This document shows, in pieces, positions 55,784-64,000 of a stretch of 64,000 nt of DNA (positions are counted from its first letter, which is position 1; each line of letters begins with the position of its first letter). The notes under the pieces were generated by a model. That model made no database searches. It was not told where the DNA came from and was given only the letters and a program-made list of their open reading frames with translations. The DNA is from Blattabacterium cuenoti. Its GTDB lineage: Bacteria > Bacteroidota > Bacteroidia > Flavobacteriales > Blattabacteriaceae. The stretch covers positions 434,001 to 498,000 of the forward strand of contig NZ_CP059220.1 of assembly GCF_014252435.1 (NCBI RefSeq). Reading direction: 5' to 3'. The translations under genes were made by a program, and so were the position numbers.

Positions 55784-57199
55784 ATGAAAAAATATTCGGT
55801 TAAAAAGATATTAGATAAAGGATTTCTTTATTTACATCACAAAGTTTTAGTTGAAGGATGGATTCGATCCTTTCGCCATTCTATTTTTATTTCTTTAAAT
55901 GATGGTTCTACAGTTAGTAATTTACAAATTATTTTACCAAAAAAATTAGATAAAAATTTGTTGAAACAAATTACAATTGGATCTTCTATTCAAGTAATAG
56001 GATTAATACAAAAAAGTAAAGGAAAAAAACAGTATATAGAATTAAAATCATTGAATATATTTATATATAAATCGGTCAATACAAAAATTATTCAAAAATC
56101 TATTTTACAACCAAAACAACATAATCTAGAAAAATTAAGGGAACAATCACATTTACGTTTTCAGACAAATATATTTAGTTGTGTAATGAGAATCCGACAC
56201 CATATAGCTTTTTCTATACATAAATATTTTCACGAACATAATTTTTTTTATTTAAATACTCCAATTATAACGACTTCAAATTGTGAAGGAAATGGAGAAA
56301 TGTTTCAAATAACTACAATTAATTCAAAAAAAGATTTGGAATGTCATGAACATGATTTTTTTAGATGTAAAACTTATTTAAGCGTATCGGGACAGCTAGA
56401 AGCAGAAGCTGCTTCTTTAGGTTTAGGAAGAGTGTATACTTTTGGACCTGTGTTTCGAGCGGAAAATTCAAATACTTCTAGGCATTTATCCGAATTTTGG
56501 ATGGTGGAACCAGAAATAGCTTTTTATCATTTAGAAGAAAATATTCATTTAGCTGAAAATTTATTAAAATTTGTGATTCAATATGTTATTAATAATTGTG
56601 CTGAAGATTTATATTTTTTAGATGAAAATTTAAAAAAATGGAATCAAAAAAAAGATAAAAATGGTCTTCTTTTAAAAAAATTACAATCTATTTTAAAACA
56701 TCCATTCCAACGAATTAGTTATACAGATGCTATACAAATATTGAACCAAGAAAGAAAGAAAAAAAATATAAATTTTTTTCATAAAATTTTATGGGGTGAT
56801 GATTTACAATCGGAACACGAACAATATTTAGTCAATGAATATTATAATCAAATACCTGTTATTGTATTCGATTATCCTTCTTGTATTAAAGCATTTTATA
56901 TGAGACTAAACAACGATGGAAAAACAGTAAAAGCTATGGATATTTTATTTCCAGAAATAGGAGAGATAATTGGAGGATCTCAGAGAGAAGAACGTTATGA
57001 TTTTTTGTTAAAACAAATGAAGAAAAAAAATATTGATCAATCTAAACTTTGGTGGTATTTAGACACACGAAGATTTGGGAGCATTCCCCATAGTGGATTT
57101 GGTTTAGGTTTTGATCGATTAGTTCAATTTATCACAGGAATGAACAACATACGTGATGTCATTCCATTTCCAAGAACTCCAAATCATGCAGAATTTTAA
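55784..57199 (+). CDS. asnS: Asparaginyl-tRNA synthetase
   Basis: AsnRS is a class IIb synthetase. From the ATG at 55784 (a TTG precedes it) the product has 471 residues: an OB-fold anticodon-binding domain (VEGWIRSFRHS, about 22-32), motif 1 near HNFFYLNTPIIT, motif 2 FGPVFRAENSNTSRHLSEF, and motif 3 GFGLGFDRLVQFITGM. The GEMFQITTI element marks it as Asn rather than Asp specific. rpoN follows, an order common in flavobacteria. Confidence 0.96.
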   Translation: MKKYSVKKILDKGFLYLHHKVLVEGWIRSFRHSIFISLNDGSTVSNLQIILPKKLDKNLLKQITIGSSIQVIGLIQKSKGKKQYIELKSLNIFIYKSVNTKIIQKSILQPKQHNLEKLREQSHLRFQTNIFSCVMRIRHHIAFSIHKYFHEHNFFYLNTPIITTSNCEGNGEMFQITTINSKKDLECHEHDFFRCKTYLSVSGQLEAEAASLGLGRVYTFGPVFRAENSNTSRHLSEFWMVEPEIAFYHLEENIHLAENLLKFVIQYVINNCAEDLYFLDENLKKWNQKKDKNGLLLKKLQSILKHPFQRISYTDAIQILNQERKKKNINFFHKILWGDDLQSEHEQYLVNEYYNQIPVIVFDYPSCIKAFYMRLNNDGKTVKAMDILFPEIGEIIGGSQREERYDFLLKQMKKKNIDQSKLWWYLDTRRFGSIPHSGFGLGFDRLVQFITGMNNIRDVIPFPRTPNHAEF

Positions 57200-57217
57200 T
57201 GAAAAAAATTATTAAAA

Positions 57218-58675
57218 ATGTTCAAACAACAACTATTACAAAAAGGAAAACAGAAACTATCTCCAAAACAAATAAAATTAATGAAATTAGTACAATTGTC
57301 TACATTAGACTTTGAAAAAACAATTCAACAAGAGTTAGAAGAAAATCCTGCTTTAGATTTAGAAGAATCTTCTTATGAAGAATGTACAGATATATTAGAA
57401 AATGATATATTAAACATCGACAATCCATCAATAAATAGTACAAGAAAAAATGAATATATAAATAACAATCAAATAGAAAATTTTACAGGAAATAAAAATA
57501 ATAATAAAAAAAATTTATCTACTGATTATGTTTACAATGCTATTACTTATAAAACATCTTTTCAAGATTATTTAAAAAATCAATTGCATACTTTTCGTTT
57601 TTTAAATCAGGACGATTTATTAATCGCTGATTTTATATTAGGAAATATAGATGGTAATGGATATATAAGAAGAAAAATAAAATCTATTGCAGATGATATA
57701 TTTTTAATACTTGGAATATCAGTAACAAAAGAAAAATTAGAACAATTAATCGAAAAGTATATCCACAAATTAGAACCAATAGGGGTTGGTTCTAGAGACT
57801 TAAAAGAATGTTTATTAATTCAATTATCAAAAAAAAAAATAAATCAAGAAATATGTCTAGCAAAAAAAATAATTCAAAATTATTTTGAACTTTTTATCAG
57901 AAAACATTATCGAAAACTCATTCAAAAGTTAAAAATAAAAAAAAATAAACTTCGAAAAGCTATTTTTCAAATAAAGAAATTAAATCCAAAACCTGGTAAA
58001 ATTTTTTCTGATGGGTTCAAAAATTCGGATCAATTTATTCCAGATTTCACTATACATATAGTAGATGAAAAATTAGAATTATCTTTACATTATAAAAATA
58101 ATCCTGAATTAAAAATATCACCTATATATTTCAATATGTTAAAATATTATAAATCCTCGAAAAAAATTCAGGAAAAACAAAATACTATTTCTTTCATAAA
58201 AAAAAAAATCGATTCCGCAAGATGGATTGTTGATGCAATTAAACAACGAACAAATACATTAATATTAACAATGAAAGCAATTATGGAATATCAGAAAGAA
58301 TATTTTTTAACTGGAGATTTATCTCAAATTAAACCTATGATTTTAAAAAACATTTCTCACAAAATAGGAATAGGAATATCTACAGTTTCACGAGTCGCTA
58401 ATAGTAAATATGTTAGTACACCATATGGAACTTTTTTGATCAAAAGTTTTTTTTCGGAAAAAATGAAAAATAAAGAAGGAGAAGAAATTTCCTCTATTGA
58501 AATAAAAAAAATTTTATGGGAATCTATTTCTAATGAAAATAAAAAAACGCCTTTTACTGATGAAAAATTATCAGAATTATTGAAAAAAAAAGGTTATTTA
58601 ATAGCTCGGAGAACAATAGCTAAGTACAGAGATCAAATGAAAATTCCTGTCGCAAGAATGCGAAAAATTTTATAA
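57218..58675 (+). CDS. rpoN: RNA polymerase sigma-54 factor
   Basis: Sigma-54 directs RNA polymerase to -24/-12 promoters and needs AAA+ activators. The 485-residue product has region I at the N-terminus (KLSPKQIKLMKLVQLSTLDFE, about 14-34), an acidic linker, core-binding domain and a HTH region (IGIGISTVSRVANSKYVSTPYG), and ends with the RpoN box ARRTIAKYRDQMKIP. No bacterial enhancer-binding protein is encoded in this window. Its stop shares the palindrome TTATAA with the convergent aldehyde dehydrogenase gene. Confidence 0.95.
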   Translation: MFKQQLLQKGKQKLSPKQIKLMKLVQLSTLDFEKTIQQELEENPALDLEESSYEECTDILENDILNIDNPSINSTRKNEYINNNQIENFTGNKNNNKKNLSTDYVYNAITYKTSFQDYLKNQLHTFRFLNQDDLLIADFILGNIDGNGYIRRKIKSIADDIFLILGISVTKEKLEQLIEKYIHKLEPIGVGSRDLKECLLIQLSKKKINQEICLAKKIIQNYFELFIRKHYRKLIQKLKIKKNKLRKAIFQIKKLNPKPGKIFSDGFKNSDQFIPDFTIHIVDEKLELSLHYKNNPELKISPIYFNMLKYYKSSKKIQEKQNTISFIKKKIDSARWIVDAIKQRTNTLILTMKAIMEYQKEYFLTGDLSQIKPMILKNISHKIGIGISTVSRVANSKYVSTPYGTFLIKSFFSEKMKNKEGEEISSIEIKKILWESISNENKKTPFTDEKLSELLKKKGYLIARRTIAKYRDQMKIPVARMRKIL

Positions 58676-60037
58676 ACATTTTTTAATCACTACAGTTTTA
58701 CAATTGGAAAATTCTCCAACAAATGAAGTGGACAATTCTCTTCCATATCCAGACTTTTTAACGCCTCCAAAGGGAAATGATGGATCCGATTTCACCATAT
58801 CATTAATAAAAACCATACCAGAATCTATATTTTTAGATATATTTTCAGCTTTCTCTATGTCCATAGTCCAAATAGATGTACCCAATCCATAAGGAGTATT
58901 ATTCACAATATGTGGTATTTCTTTTTCTTTAGAATAACTGATGATAATTCCAATAGGCCCAAAAATCTCTTCTTTTCTCACTACATTATTCATTTTATTC
59001 ACTTTTAATAAAGATGGAGAAAAAAAGTTTTGATCTCTTTTTATTTTTAAACATATTTTTCCTCCATGAAAAATTACATTTATATATTGTCTATATAATT
59101 TATCTGATAAATCCTTTCTAGATATATATCCTATTTTTGTAGATTTGTCAAATAAATCACCCCGATGAAATGTTTTCATTTCTTGAATTACTAAGTCAAT
59201 GAAATCATCTACAATTAATTCATCAACAACAAATCTTTTTGCAGAAATGCATGTTTGACCAGTGTTATTTAATCTTGATTCAGTTGCTATTTTTGCTATT
59301 TTTTTTATATTCTTTACATCTTTCATCACTACAAAAGCATCATTTCCACCTAATTCTAAGACAGATTTTTTGATATTTTTTCCTGATAAAGATCCTATGA
59401 ATGATCCAGTATTTTGACTACCTGTGAAAGATACTCCTTGTATTATATTACTAGATATAATATATTCTATTTCATTATTTTTTACCAAAAAAATCTGAAA
59501 TACTCCTTTTGGTATACCAGATTCTATGAATATTCTTTCTAAGAAAACAGAACATCCACTGGTATTAAGAGAAGGTTTAATAATAATGACATTTCCTAAT
59601 AACAAATTGGGAATAGAAAATCTAATAATTTGCCAAATAGGATAATTCCATGGCATAATACCTATTATAGTTCCTATTGGATCATATTTAATGTAACATT
59701 TTTCATATTCATCTTTTTTATTGATTTCTTTACGAAATATTTTATATTTTACATTATAATAATATTTACATAAATCGATGCTTTTATTCATTTCAAAAAT
59801 AGATTGAATAATAGGTTTTCCCATTTCTTGAGTAATGATAGATGCAATATCATATATATTTTTCTTTAAACAAGAATAAAATCTTTTTAAAAATTCTTTT
59901 CTCCTTCGAATGGAAAAATATTTCCATTCTTGATAAGAATCTTTTGATATAGATAATTTTTTATCTATTTCTTTTTTCGATAAAAAATTATATTCTTGTA
60001 AAATTTTATTATCTACAGGATTAATAGTTCGAATCAT
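58670..60037 (-). CDS. Aldehyde dehydrogenase (succinate-semialdehyde dehydrogenase type)
   Basis: The enzyme oxidises an aldehyde to an acid with NAD(P). The 455-residue product has the NAD-binding MPWNYPIWQI, VSFTGSQNTGS, the catalytic Glu in LELGGNDAFVV, the nucleophilic Cys in TGQTCISAKR, and EEIFGPIGIIISY and PFGGVKKSGYGRE. It most resembles the GabD/YneI group, but the substrate is not fixed by sequence. One base separates it from sufE upstream. Confidence 0.9.
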   Translation of the reverse strand: MIRTINPVDNKILQEYNFLSKKEIDKKLSISKDSYQEWKYFSIRRRKEFLKRFYSCLKKNIYDIASIITQEMGKPIIQSIFEMNKSIDLCKYYYNVKYKIFRKEINKKDEYEKCYIKYDPIGTIIGIMPWNYPIWQIIRFSIPNLLLGNVIIIKPSLNTSGCSVFLERIFIESGIPKGVFQIFLVKNNEIEYIISSNIIQGVSFTGSQNTGSFIGSLSGKNIKKSVLELGGNDAFVVMKDVKNIKKIAKIATESRLNNTGQTCISAKRFVVDELIVDDFIDLVIQEMKTFHRGDLFDKSTKIGYISRKDLSDKLYRQYINVIFHGGKICLKIKRDQNFFSPSLLKVNKMNNVVRKEEIFGPIGIIISYSKEKEIPHIVNNTPYGLGTSIWTMDIEKAENISKNIDSGMVFINDMVKSDPSFPFGGVKKSGYGRELSTSFVGEFSNCKTVVIKKCL

Positions 60038-60038
60038 T

Positions 60039-60500
60039 TCATTTATTTTTAATTATATTATGTTTGATTAATCTAAGATATTTTTTATCAAAATAAAAAG
60101 CATATAATTTGATCCTTTTTATGAATAGAATGATTCCATTTGCTCTAATAGGAGATAAAAAATTTTGAAATCCTATTTTTGATATAAAGTGATAGTTAGA
60201 AGAAATAATTTCATAAGGAGGAAGGCCCGAATAAATATAAATCATAATAGACACTAATCCTTTAGGTAATAAAGCATCACTATCTGCCTTAAAAAAAATT
60301 CGTCCTTTATCAAAAGTTGAATCAATCCAAACCTTTGACTGACAACCATAAATTAATTTATTATTTGATCTAATATTTGGTTTTTTTTTTAATTTTTTTC
60401 CTAATTCGATTAAATATTCATATTTTTCTTCCCAATTTTGAAAAATTCTGAATTTTTTGACTATTATTTTTTCTCTTTCTTTTAAGGATTTTATTATCAT
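60039..60500 (-). CDS. sufE: SufE-like sulfur acceptor
   Basis: SufE accepts persulfide sulfur from a cysteine desulfurase for Fe-S cluster assembly. The 153-residue product has the active-site loop YGCQSKVWID with Cys53, preceded by KYEYLIELGKKL, and LPKGLVSIMIYIYSG in the second half. The other suf genes are not in this window; the desulfurase at 22511 could be a partner. It lies between the aldehyde dehydrogenase and metE genes. Confidence 0.92.
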   Translation of the reverse strand: MIIKSLKEREKIIVKKFRIFQNWEEKYEYLIELGKKLKKKPNIRSNNKLIYGCQSKVWIDSTFDKGRIFFKADSDALLPKGLVSIMIYIYSGLPPYEIISSNYHFISKIGFQNFLSPIRANGIILFIKRIKLYAFYFDKKYLRLIKHNIIKNK

Positions 60501-60522
60501 TTTTATAAATATATAGAAATCA

Positions 60523-62835
60523 TTAATCTTTTGAATTCTTTTTACAAAAACATTCAGATCTTGCTATTTTTGCTGCTTTTGTCATATTTTTCAGTGAAAC
60601 TTCTACTTCATTCCAATTTCTAGTTTTTAAACCACAATCCGGATTAACCCATATATTTTTTTTAGGGAATAACATACAAGCTTTTTTTATTAAATACAAT
60701 ATTTCTTCTTTAGATGGAATTCTTGGTGAATGAATATCATACATTCCTGGTCCTATTTCATTAGGATAAGAAAAATTGGAAAAGGATTTTAATAATTTCA
60801 TTTTCGATCTAGATGATTCTATTGTTATGACATCTGCATCTAAATTTACAATATGTTCAATTATATCATTAAATTCACTATAACACATATGTGTATGAAT
60901 TTGAGTCTCATCTTTTACTCCACTTGAAGAAATACGAAAAGCATTAATGGCCCAATTAAAATAAAAATTCCAATTTTTTTTTCTTAATGGTTGTCCTTCT
61001 CTTAGTGCGGGTTCATCTATTTGAATAATCTGTATACCAGATTTTTCTAAAGATAAAACTTCTTCTCTGATAGCCCAAGCTATTTGATAAGCAGTTTCAT
61101 ATATAGGTTGATCATCTCTTACAAAAGACCATTGTAGTATAGTTACAGGACCGGTCAACATACCTTTTACTAATTTATTTGTATGAGATTGAGCATAACA
61201 AATCCAATCAGTCGTCATATCGAAAACTCGAATAACATCACCATAAATAATTGGAGGTTTGACACATCTACTTCCATAACTTTGAACCCATCCATTTTTA
61301 GTAGAAATAATACCTTTTAATTGATCTGAAAAATATTCTACCATATCAGTTCTTTCAAATTCTCCATGTACTAAAACATCTAAATCTATTTCTTCTTGTT
61401 TTTTAATAACATCAACAATGTATTTTTTAATTTGTTCATCGTATTCTTTTTGATTTAATTCTTTTTTTCGAAATCGATTTCGCAATTTTCTAATTTCTTT
61501 CGTTTGAGGAAAAGATCCTATGGTTGTAGTTGGAAATAATGGAAGTCGAAACTTTTTTTTTTGTTTATTTTGTCTATATAAAAAATTATTTTTTCTATTT
61601 ATATATTCTTTTTTAAGATTATATGTTTTCTTCTGAATGTTTTTAAAAAGATGATTGGATTTTTCTTGAATTTTATTCAGATCTAATGAGTTTTTTGGGA
61701 GAATACGGCCATCTCCTTTAATAATTTTTTCTAAATCATTTAATTCATCAATTTTTTGTTTTGCAAAGGCCATTTTCTTTTTTATATTCGAATGAATTAA
61801 CGTTTCATCATCGATATCTATTGGAACATGTAAAAGAGAACAACTAGGAGCTATCATTATACGATGGAATCCTATTGATTGAATTGCTTTTTCAATATAT
61901 TTGATTGAATTAGAATAATTATTTTTCCATATATTTCTTCCATCAATCACTCCCATTGATAAGATAATTTTGGTTTTCTTTATAAAAGATAATATTGTGT
62001 TTAATTGATTTGAATTCTCTATTAAATCGATATGTAATGCTTTAATACAACGATTTTCTATAATAGAAAAAATATTATCAGAAATTCCTTCAAAATAAGT
62101 AGTTAATAAAATATTAACACTAGAACATTTCAAAGAAAATTCTTTATAAGCATATTGAAGTATATCTATTTCTTTTTTCGATAAATCTAAAGATAAAATA
62201 GGTTCATCTAATTGAATCCATTCAATTCCTATATATGATAATTTATTAAGTATATCTATATAAATGGGTATAATATTATCGATTAAATCCATTTTTTGGA
62301 ATAATTCATTTTTTTCTTTTCCTAAAAAAAGATAAGTAACTGGACCAATCAATACAGGTTTTATTTTTTTTGTAGAATGTAAAAAATTCTTTAATTCCTG
62401 TACTTCTTCAAATATTTTGTTTGAGAAAATTGAGAATTTTTGTTGTTGTTCAAATTCTGGGACTATATAATGATAATTTGTATTAAACCATTTAGTCATT
62501 TCCATTGCTTGAATATCCCATGTTTTTTTCTGAAAACCTCTTGCCATAGAAAAATATAAATCGACTTCGTTTTTCATAGGAATAGATAAAAAATATTCAG
62601 GTATTACACCTAATAAAAAAGACATGTCTAAAACATGATCATAGAAACTAAAATCGTTACATGGTATTAAATCTAAACCAGATGATTCTTGAATTTTCCA
62701 ATTATATTTTTTGATTTTTTTTCCTACTCTTAATAAAGAATCTAAATTAATTTTTTTTGACCAATAATCCTCACAAGCTTTTTTTAACTCTCTTTTATTT
62801 CCTATACGAGGAAATCCTAAATTATGTTTCAACAT
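60523..62835 (-). CDS. metE: Cobalamin-independent methionine synthase
   Basis: MetE methylates homocysteine with methyl-tetrahydrofolate polyglutamate. From the ATG at 62835 (MLKHNLGFPRIGNKRELKK) the product has 770 residues, two full barrel domains. The zinc ligands are visible in IHTHMCYSEF, TIESSRSKMK and NPDCGLKTRNW, and the folate/homocysteine site in TTTIGSFPQTKEIR. All are intact. A TTG seven codons upstream is in frame. It supplies methionine without B12. Confidence 0.96.
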   Translation of the reverse strand: MLKHNLGFPRIGNKRELKKACEDYWSKKINLDSLLRVGKKIKKYNWKIQESSGLDLIPCNDFSFYDHVLDMSFLLGVIPEYFLSIPMKNEVDLYFSMARGFQKKTWDIQAMEMTKWFNTNYHYIVPEFEQQQKFSIFSNKIFEEVQELKNFLHSTKKIKPVLIGPVTYLFLGKEKNELFQKMDLIDNIIPIYIDILNKLSYIGIEWIQLDEPILSLDLSKKEIDILQYAYKEFSLKCSSVNILLTTYFEGISDNIFSIIENRCIKALHIDLIENSNQLNTILSFIKKTKIILSMGVIDGRNIWKNNYSNSIKYIEKAIQSIGFHRIMIAPSCSLLHVPIDIDDETLIHSNIKKKMAFAKQKIDELNDLEKIIKGDGRILPKNSLDLNKIQEKSNHLFKNIQKKTYNLKKEYINRKNNFLYRQNKQKKKFRLPLFPTTTIGSFPQTKEIRKLRNRFRKKELNQKEYDEQIKKYIVDVIKKQEEIDLDVLVHGEFERTDMVEYFSDQLKGIISTKNGWVQSYGSRCVKPPIIYGDVIRVFDMTTDWICYAQSHTNKLVKGMLTGPVTILQWSFVRDDQPIYETAYQIAWAIREEVLSLEKSGIQIIQIDEPALREGQPLRKKNWNFYFNWAINAFRISSSGVKDETQIHTHMCYSEFNDIIEHIVNLDADVITIESSRSKMKLLKSFSNFSYPNEIGPGMYDIHSPRIPSKEEILYLIKKACMLFPKKNIWVNPDCGLKTRNWNEVEVSLKNMTKAAKIARSECFCKKNSKD

Positions 62836-62865
62836 AAAAGAATTTTTTAATTTCAAAATAAAATT

Positions 62866-64000
62866 TTATATATCTGATATATGATATAAATATTCCAATA
62901 CTTTTTTTTCCATACAAGAAAATATTTTATTCCTTCTTTTCATCACTATTTTAGAAGTTTCAAAAACTTTTTTCATAGATATTTTTTCCATATTTTGTCT
63001 TCCTCCCAAAGAAAAAGAAGGAATAAATCTAGGAGGAAATCCATATCCAAAAATATTTGAACTTACACCGACTATTGTAGCTGTATTAAACTGAGTATTA
63101 ATAGATGATTTAGAATGATCCCCCATGATCATTCCAAAAAATCGAACATTTATAGGATAAAATAATTTTTTTTGATAATTCCATATCGTAACATATTGAT
63201 AATCATTCCTTAAATTGGATACATTAGTACTTGCACCTAAATTACACCATTCTCCCAAAACAGAATTTCCCAAAAAACCATCATGAGCTTTATTAGAATA
63301 AGAAAATATGATCGATTTTCTAATTTCTCCTCCAATTTTACAAAAAGAACCAATAGTTGTTCCACCATATATCCTAGATCCAACATTTAATATCGTATTA
63401 TTTCCAATAAAAATTGGTCCTTTCATAACACTTCCTTCCATAATTTTTACTCCTTTTTCTATATATATTGGACCACTTTTTGCATCAAATACAACATTAT
63501 TAGTTTCGATATTTTCTTCTAAAAAAAGATTATTTTTTTGAATGATATAATTTGTTCCTATACATGAATAAGAAGTTTTATTTTTTGTTTTTAACAAAAA
63601 ATCACTTTTTAAAATAAATTCATTTTGCATAAAAAGATTCCACAAATGTTGTATTTGTATAACTTGTTTGACACTATATGTTTTCTTAAATTCTTTTTTA
63701 ATATTATCATTGAATGAATAAAAAGAAATATTTTTGTTATATTCTTCATAAGAATAATATTTTTTTTTTTCAACTACAATTTGATTTTTGAATAAAATAG
63801 CTTGATTATTTTCTAATAAAGAAATCATATAAATTAATTCTTCGTTAGGTATGAAAGAAGAATTGATTAAATATATATCTCTAAATTCATTTTTTTTTTT
63901 ATCCAAAAAAAAATCATTCTTTTTCATAAGAAAAGATCGTGTAAAAATAGATTTAATTTTTTCCTTAAGAAATATTTCCCATCTTTCTTTCATGGTAAAC
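62866..64000 (-). CDS. GlmU-like sugar nucleotidyltransferase (N-terminus outside the window)
   Basis: The visible part (375 codons plus) ends in a left-handed beta-helix: hexapeptide repeats from SGPIYIEKGVKIMEGSV to FCKIGGEIRKSIIFSYSNKAHDGFLGNS, then SSINTQFNTATIVG. It resembles the Bacteroidetes GlmU-like family, a degenerate nucleotidyltransferase domain plus a beta-helix. The sequence upstream of the first visible ATG (63993) is still open and reads Phe-Thr before MKERWE, matching the family segment GILTIKEKW, so the gene continues past 64000. The substrate is unknown. 30 bases before metE. Confidence 0.82.
   Translation of the reverse strand, partial: FTMKERWEIFLKEKIKSIFTRSFLMKKNDFFLDKKKNEFRDIYLINSSFIPNEELIYMISLLENNQAILFKNQIVVEKKKYYSYEEYNKNISFYSFNDNIKKEFKKTYSVKQVIQIQHLWNLFMQNEFILKSDFLLKTKNKTSYSCIGTNYIIQKNNLFLEENIETNNVVFDAKSGPIYIEKGVKIMEGSVMKGPIFIGNNTILNVGSRIYGGTTIGSFCKIGGEIRKSIIFSYSNKAHDGFLGNSVLGEWCNLGASTNVSNLRNDYQYVTIWNYQKKLFYPINVRFFGMIMGDHSKSSINTQFNTATIVGVSSNIFGYGFPPRFIPSFSLGGRQNMEKISMKKVFETSKIVMKRRNKIFSCMEKKVLEYLYHISDI

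Noticed and set aside
1-64000. CRISPR arrays, insertion sequences, prophage or horizontally acquired islands
   Set aside because: No regularly spaced repeats, transposase, integrase or phage genes were seen, and base composition looks even throughout.

Overview
The window is a very AT-rich, tightly packed stretch of a bacterial chromosome. It looks like a reduced Bacteroidetes (Flavobacteriales) genome of the Blattabacterium type, the obligate endosymbiont of cockroaches. The evidence is the extreme A+T bias with lysine-, isoleucine- and asparagine-rich proteins, Bacteroidetes-type proteins (DUF4290, the GlmU-like beta-helix protein, a deoxyhypusine-synthase-like protein, sigma-54 after asnS, the ddl-PASTA-rluD order), a Bacteroidetes-type promoter (TTTG-N19-TAGATTTG), almost no ribosome-binding sites, and no mobile elements. 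The genus assignment is inferred from protein resemblance and was not checked by a search.

Layout. 1-5.2 kb (minus strand) is the translation/transcription cluster: tRNA-Thr, tRNA-Tyr, tRNA-Gly, tRNA-Thr, tuf, tRNA-Trp, secE, nusG, rplK, rplA, rplJ, rplL and the start of rpoB. 5.2-12.3 kb holds lspA, ileS, mutS, tRNA-Gly and tRNA-Leu. 12.3-23.7 kb holds guaB, a small lipoprotein, rplS, glmM, dnaB, accA, the succinate dehydrogenase genes sdhCAB and a cysteine desulfurase. 23.8-28.9 kb holds rny, a deoxyhypusine-synthase-like gene, lpdA, ung and a ferredoxin. 28.9-29.7 kb is the only long gene-free stretch; it carries small hairpins. 29.7-31.9 kb holds an apparently decayed ribD, then aroE, rpsU and tRNA-Val. 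31.9-43 kb holds recG, uvrD/pcrA, DUF4290, murA, greA, a HIT protein, coaX, an alpha/beta hydrolase, a 5-formyl-THF cyclo-ligase and rseP. 43-50 kb holds feoA, feoB and a Cys-rich FeoB partner, then ddl, a PASTA protein, rluD and mgtE. 50-58.7 kb holds leuS, gdhA, pyrH, frr, asnS and rpoN. 58.7-64 kb (minus) holds an aldehyde dehydrogenase, sufE, metE and a GlmU-like gene cut by the window edge.

The gene set is housekeeping: translation, replication and repair (dnaB, mutS, uvrD, recG, ung), respiration and TCA steps (sdh, lpdA), Fe-S biogenesis and iron uptake, cell wall precursors (glmM, murA, ddl), and provisioning or nitrogen metabolism (gdhA, metE, aroE). I saw no CRISPR array, insertion sequence, prophage or clearly new multi-gene system. 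The most interesting signals are erosion inside otherwise intact genes. LeuS has lost its threonine-rich editing motif while IleS keeps its own. RibD has lost every zinc ligand of its deaminase site. Convergent genes repeatedly abut or overlap at their stop codons, twice using one TTATAA palindrome for both stops.
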